Below are positions 39,659 through 43,075 of a stretch of 43,075 nt of DNA, piece after piece. Position numbers and translations under genes: made by a program. The notes below the pieces were generated by a model. It worked only from the letters and a program-made list of their open reading frames with translations. It had not been told where the DNA came from and did not search any database. This DNA comes from Bacillota bacterium (GTDB lineage Bacteria; Bacillota; Clostridia; Christensenellales; Aristaeellaceae): NCBI GenBank assembly GCA_023402355.1, contig JAEXCG010000018.1, positions 1 through 43,075 of the forward strand, read 5' to 3'. Position 1 is the first letter of the stretch; every line of letters starts with the position of its first letter.

Positions 39659-42136
39659 TTACCAGATTACGACGCGGTCCTCGGAGGCGACGTACATGCC
39701 GTCCCCAGGCCCAATGCCGTAGGTGTCGAAGAACTCCTGAAAGTTGGAAAGTACTCGGTTGGTTCGCAAGCTGTTGGGGGCGTGCGGGTCGGTCCGGGCC
39801 AGCTCGGCTAGGGTCTCATAGCTGCCGGTGCGCAGCCATTGGCGCGCGAAGCTGCGGAAGAACGCGTCGTAGTCCGGGTCATCCAAGGTGGAGAGCACTT
39901 CCAAACCGCAGGCGACGCCCCCGATATCCGAGATATTCTCGCTCAGTGTTTCCCTGCCGTCGGTGGGAATGCCGGGCGCGGCCTCGCGGCCGTCGTAGAA
40001 CGCCTCCGCCTTTTTGCAAAGCGCCTGAAAGTGGGCGAGGTCGCTGTCCGCCCACCAGTTGCGGACGGTGCCGGTGGCGTCGTACTGGGCGCCGCCGTCG
40101 TCGAACATATGGGTGATCTCGTGGGCAATGGTGCTGCCGATGGCTCCAAGATTGGCCTCGAAGGATGCGTTCAGATCGTAGAAGGGCGCCTGTAGGATGC
40201 CCGCGGGGAAGATCAGGGTGTTGGTGCTCCGGCTGGCGGCGGCGTTGACGGTAAAAGCCGCCAGGGGGAATCGGCGGGGGTCCACCGGTTCGTCCAAGCC
40301 TCTGACCGCCTTCTCCCACTTGTCCGCCTCGGAGGCCGCCGCGTTGGCAAAGTAGCTTCCGCCCTCAGCGACGCTCCGGATTTGTGCGTTGTTCAGATCC
40401 CACCGGTCGGGGTAGCCGATCAGCACGGTGATGCCGTCCAGTTTTCGGATGGCCTCCTGCTTGGTGGATTCCTCCATCCATGCCAGACGACCGATGCGGA
40501 CCTTGAAGGCGCCGATCATCCGCCGCACCATCTGCTCCACCTCGTCCTTGGCCTCGGCGGGGAAGTAGCGCTCTACATAAAGCTGCCCCAGCTCCTCGGA
40601 AAGGAAGGACTGCACGGCCTCGCTGGCAGCCTCCTCAGGGGTGCTTGGCTGATAGCCAAAGCTCTCCGCAAGCTCCTGGCTGAGGTAACGGCTAAAGCCG
40701 GTCACCAGAGCGCTCTTCTGCATTGCCTTGAAAAGCTCCAGATTTTCCTGCGTAAACCACTGGGCGTAGGCGGTGAACTGCCGATCGTCGAAGACCTGCA
40801 TGTTGGCGTCCAGTTTGAGGCCGATGGCGGCAAACAGCTCGGAGGGTCTGGCCAGAGGCATCAGCTCGTCCAGGGACGTGGGGGTATAGCGACGGGTACG
40901 GCTCTGCAGGCTGTTCAGCTCCTCATAGCTGGAAGCGTGCGCGGATAGTTCCTTTTCCATGCGCAGGAGGCCGTCGGCCAGCCGCTCCGCCTCGATCCGG
41001 CTTTCCCCCGCCGCCATGAGCTGGGCGGCCATGCCCTCTCGGTATGCCCGAAGCATCTCGCTCTCGGGATCGTCGTAGTCCTCCGGGGCGAACATGGGCG
41101 AAAGGGTTAAAAGCTGCATGACCTTCCGGCTGCTGTCCTGGGTGTCGGTGACCGACACCATGGGAAAGAGCCCGTTGCCCAGGTTGCCCAGCTCTTTGAC
41201 CGCGAGCGCGATGGCGGCGTTAAGCTCGGAAAAACTCTGAGCTGCGTCCACAGCGTCCAGGTATTTGCGCAGGGGCTCAATGCCCTCAGCACTGCGTGCC
41301 TCCAGCGCCAAAACGCTGTTGTAGAAATCCCGGATCTTCTGCCTGGGGCTTCCCTGGGGGTATTCCTCGCCGCTGCCGACGATCTCCAGAATCAGTTCGT
41401 GGAGCTGCCTGTCGGTGCTTGAGATGACGGCGCTGGAGCCGCCGACGGTGGAGCCGTCCTCGGGGAGCTCCAGAGCATCCAGCTCGTCCTTGTTGACGGC
41501 GGCGTAAAAGTCGTCCTTCAGATGGGTCCCAAAGGCCCGAAAAAATCGCTGGGCTATGATCTCTGCATCTTTGCGGGTCACAGGATCATTCATCCGGTCG
41601 TTTCCGCCGTTCTTTCCGGAGGCGCCGCTCCCGAAATCGGTGAGCCCGGTGGGGGCGTCTTTCCTGTCGTCCGTCCCTGTGGTTACGGGCGTGGCCGATC
41701 GCTCAGGCAGGCCCAGATCGGAGGCGGCCAGCACGCCCCCGCTGGACAGGTTGCGCAGCGCGCTCCAGGACCACTCCGGCGCGTCGGTCAGGTCCACGGG
41801 CGGCGGGGCGATGTTCTTGCCGTTACCTACGGGGACGGCCAGGGCTCCGAAGGCCCGGCTGGCCATCACGAACGCCTGAAGCCGGGTGGCCTGCCCCGCC
41901 GCTTCAAGGCCCTCCAGCACCGCGTCGCGGTCGGCGCCGGGGTTGTAGTCGTCCGCCGCCTGAAGGAAGTAGTCCGCGAGCTGACCTACGGTCAGTGGCC
42001 TTACATCCGTCTCGTTAGGGGCGGACGGGACGCCGGAATGCACAGGCTCGGCGGAGGCAAGGCCTATGCACGCGCTCAGCGCCACAATCAAGATAAGCGC
42101 TGACGCCGTCAGTCTAACAAAAGGCTTTGTCTTCAT
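39659..42136 (-). CDS. Secreted M13-family metallopeptidase (neprilysin-like)
   Basis: Zinc endopeptidase, 825 aa. The signal sequence (ASALILIVALSAC) contains a good lipobox (LSAC, Cys22), so it is probably a lipoprotein, although ASA-E just after could serve signal peptidase I. Residues ~45-210 contain segments resembling S-layer-homology units (WSWSALRNLSSGGVLAASD, DPVTRKDAEIIAQRFFRAF). M13 N- and C-domains follow: zinc site HEITH (H672, H676), third ligand in LSENISDIGG, and the substrate-binding TNRVLSNFQEF region with terminal VVIW. It is placed just upstream of the two-component genes on the same strand; a cell-surface peptide-degrading role is likely. The start at 42136 follows AAAGGA. 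Confidence 0.92.
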   Translation of the reverse strand: MKTKPFVRLTASALILIVALSACIGLASAEPVHSGVPSAPNETDVRPLTVGQLADYFLQAADDYNPGADRDAVLEGLEAAGQATRLQAFVMASRAFGALAVPVGNGKNIAPPPVDLTDAPEWSWSALRNLSSGGVLAASDLGLPERSATPVTTGTDDRKDAPTGLTDFGSGASGKNGGNDRMNDPVTRKDAEIIAQRFFRAFGTHLKDDFYAAVNKDELDALELPEDGSTVGGSSAVISSTDRQLHELILEIVGSGEEYPQGSPRQKIRDFYNSVLALEARSAEGIEPLRKYLDAVDAAQSFSELNAAIALAVKELGNLGNGLFPMVSVTDTQDSSRKVMQLLTLSPMFAPEDYDDPESEMLRAYREGMAAQLMAAGESRIEAERLADGLLRMEKELSAHASSYEELNSLQSRTRRYTPTSLDELMPLARPSELFAAIGLKLDANMQVFDDRQFTAYAQWFTQENLELFKAMQKSALVTGFSRYLSQELAESFGYQPSTPEEAASEAVQSFLSEELGQLYVERYFPAEAKDEVEQMVRRMIGAFKVRIGRLAWMEESTKQEAIRKLDGITVLIGYPDRWDLNNAQIRSVAEGGSYFANAAASEADKWEKAVRGLDEPVDPRRFPLAAFTVNAAASRSTNTLIFPAGILQAPFYDLNASFEANLGAIGSTIAHEITHMFDDGGAQYDATGTVRNWWADSDLAHFQALCKKAEAFYDGREAAPGIPTDGRETLSENISDIGGVACGLEVLSTLDDPDYDAFFRSFARQWLRTGSYETLAELARTDPHAPNSLRTNRVLSNFQEFFDTYGIGPGDGMYVASEDRVVIW

Positions 42137-42191
42137 AAAAATATCCTTTCTGCTCCCGCAATGCATCGTAGTGGTGCGGGGTACTGTAGAC

Positions 42192-42223
42192 AGGATACCA
42201 TGCGCTATGTTAAGTTTTTGTTA
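42192..42223 (-). promoter_or_regulatory. Peptidase promoter with OmpR-type direct repeat
   Basis: The -10 is TATCCT (42197-42192). In place of a -35 there is a direct repeat: TGTTA at 42208-42212 and at 42219-42223 on the plus strand (TAACA on the minus strand), spaced 11 bases start to start. That spacing is what tandem-bound OmpR/PhoB dimers use. A weak promoter with an activator site over the -35 is the expected design for regulator-dependent expression. Confidence 0.6.
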
Positions 42224-42408
42224 GTTCAATAAACTGTTTTGATTTTATTCGACGCCTGCTGTGCTTGCCGCCGGCCCGCGCAAGAAATAGGCGGGGCTTT
42301 GATACATAAAATTTTAAGGATAGACTTTTTCTCCTTCTTTAAGAACTGATTCACAGGGAAATGGGAGCTCATGCCAATGCTATGAATCGTTGAAAACGAA
42401 CTCCCTCG

Positions 42409-42425
42409 GGCTAAAAAAGTTAGCC
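42409..42425. other. Hairpin at the IS200-like remnant edge
   Basis: GGCTAA-AAAAG-TTAGCC, a 6-bp perfect stem at the 3' end of the decayed transposase. IS200/IS605 elements carry subterminal hairpins, so it could be the right-end hairpin, but terminator function is equally possible. Confidence 0.35.
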
Positions 42426-42800
42426 GGTCGATAAACTCTTTTATACTAATCTGGTCGTTCGCTATATCATCCTGTAGCTGGTTTTGTATGGAATCCTTTA
42501 TCGTCTTTTCATACTTTCCTACCGAATCTCTACACAATAGCCTCTACACCAGAAGTGACTATTTCCGTATTTGTATTTCAAATCTGCATGTCGATCTAGT
42601 ATCATTAAGCTGCTTTTGCTTTTTAGTATCCCATAAAGCTTGCGACGCTTAAATGCAGCGGTATCGACACCAGCATGTGGATATGGTTTGGGCAACATCC
42701 CGCCTCTATAATTTCCACTTCTTTTCTTTCACATAAATCTCTTAATATTTTGCCCACATCTGCTTTTAATTGGACGCGGCCTCCTTTGCTTTCTTCTGTG
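42424..42800 (-). pseudogene. tnpA: Decayed IS200/IS605-family TnpA transposase
   Basis: Fragments in three frames read as one Y1 transposase: ADVGKILRDLCERKEVEIIE; CCPNHIHMLVSIPLHLSV (the HUH motif HIH); MILDRHADLKYKYGNSHFWC; then DSVGKYEKTIKDSIQNQL and QISIKEFID. At least two frameshifts interrupt it, and the N-terminal ~30 residues are not recognisable. Y1 transposases are single-strand transposases of about 150 aa. This copy cannot make an active protein. The region is markedly lower in GC than most of the window. Confidence 0.85.
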
Positions 42801-42858
42801 GTTGCCAGACCATCTTTACTTTAGCATTGGAGGCTTTCTTTCGCTATAAGCTTTTCTT

Positions 42859-42887
42859 TTTTGGGGCTGTCAGGCTAAGCCCCAAAA
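42859..42887. terminator. Hairpin with symmetric A/T flanks
   Basis: TTTTGGGGCT and AGCCCCAAAA form a 10-bp stem with a 9-base loop. It may be a bidirectional terminator. The GGGGCTGTC on its left arm also resembles the terminal inverted repeat of some IS1182-type elements, so it could mark the IS end. Confidence 0.6.
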
Positions 42888-42891
42888 GAGA

Positions 42892-42929
42892 AAAAAGTGC
42901 GAGAAGGTACTAGCCAACTCGCGCTTTTT
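42892..42929 (+). terminator. Terminator ahead of the transposase gene
   Basis: AAAAAGTGCGAG and CTCGCGCTTTTT form a 12-bp stem (one G-U pair) followed by Ts, 20 bases before the transposase ATG. IS elements often carry such structures to block read-in transcription. Confidence 0.65.
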
Positions 42930-42949
42930 GTTGTAATTTGAGACTGTCA

Positions 42950-43075
42950 ATGAAGCAAACACAACGAGAGCATGATACCGCAAAAGAGCGGAGAATGCAA
43001 GTGGTTATGCCGCTCAATTTGGGTCTGAAGCTGCCGGAAGATGATTCGCTGAGCCTGCTAATCGAAATCACGGAG
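42950..43075 (+). CDS. Transposase N-terminus, IS1182-like (partial)
   Basis: An open frame starts at ATG 42950 and runs off the end of the window (42 residues seen). The visible part (MKQTQREHDTAKERR, then MPLNLGLKLPEDDSLSLL) matches the start of IS1182-family DDE transposases, where an 'L-P-E/x-D-x-x-x-x-L' segment opens the protein. Only the N-terminus is present, so intactness cannot be judged. No clear ribosome binding site is seen upstream. Confidence 0.6.
   Translation, partial: MKQTQREHDTAKERRMQVVMPLNLGLKLPEDDSLSLLIEITE

Noticed and set aside
42226..42537. 103-aa open frame as an intact small gene
   Set aside because: Its first ~35 residues are the C-terminal end of an IS200-type transposase, and the rest is read-through beyond the remnant.
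1..43075. CRISPR arrays, rRNA or tRNA genes
   Set aside because: No regularly spaced repeats, no rRNA-like conserved stretches and no cloverleaf candidates were seen in the intergenic regions.

Overview
The window is GC-rich, with Bacillota-style Shine-Dalgarno sequences and sigma-A promoters. Its gene content (DnaD plus a DnaC/DnaI-type loader, LplB/LplC-type sugar permeases, DUF4364, AbiE, an archaeal-type AspRS) points to a high-GC member of Clostridia. A Christensenellales-like gut bacterium is my best guess, which is inference only. I see no rRNA, tRNA or CRISPR array.

Bases 1-18,540 are mostly housekeeping. They hold dnaE and an archaeal-type aspartyl-tRNA synthetase gene preceded by what looks like a peptide-leader attenuator. 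Next come an unknown gene divergent from an XRE regulator, an acetyltransferase, a small anchored protein and a type IV toxin-antitoxin pair (AbiEi/AbiEii). They are followed by a Na/Pi cotransporter with a terminator in its own leader, an exported fumarate-reductase-like flavoprotein, a tyrosine phosphatase, a DnaD-DnaI-like primosome pair and an unknown protein.

Bases 18,600-32,540 form one large carbohydrate locus made of two divergent operons. The minus operon encodes a kinase-fold protein with degraded active-site motifs, two sugar ABC permeases, an exported binding protein, a cytoplasmic GH9 glycosidase with extra domains, a DUF4364 regulator, a sialidase-like beta-propeller protein and a 2-hydroxyacid dehydrogenase. 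The plus operon encodes a NarL-type response regulator whose phosphoacceptor Asp is Glu, a SIS-domain sugar-phosphate isomerase, an intact BadF/NagK-type kinase and an EamA transporter. The intergenic region has 12-bp direct repeats near both promoters. GH9 plus a BadF-type kinase plus a SIS protein suggests uptake, intracellular cleavage and phosphorylation of an amino-sugar oligosaccharide.

Bases 32,540-34,800 are a decayed, partly lower-GC island. It has two ABC-transporter C-terminal fragments facing each other, a frameshifted small ORF, an SseB-like gene and a frameshifted partner gene. Bases 34,800-42,140 are a signalling block: a cytoplasmic hybrid kinase, an OmpR-type two-component pair, and a secreted M13 metallopeptidase whose promoter carries an 11-bp-period direct repeat of the kind OmpR-family regulators bind. 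The right end holds a decayed IS200/IS605 transposase and the start of an IS1182-like transposase that runs off the window.
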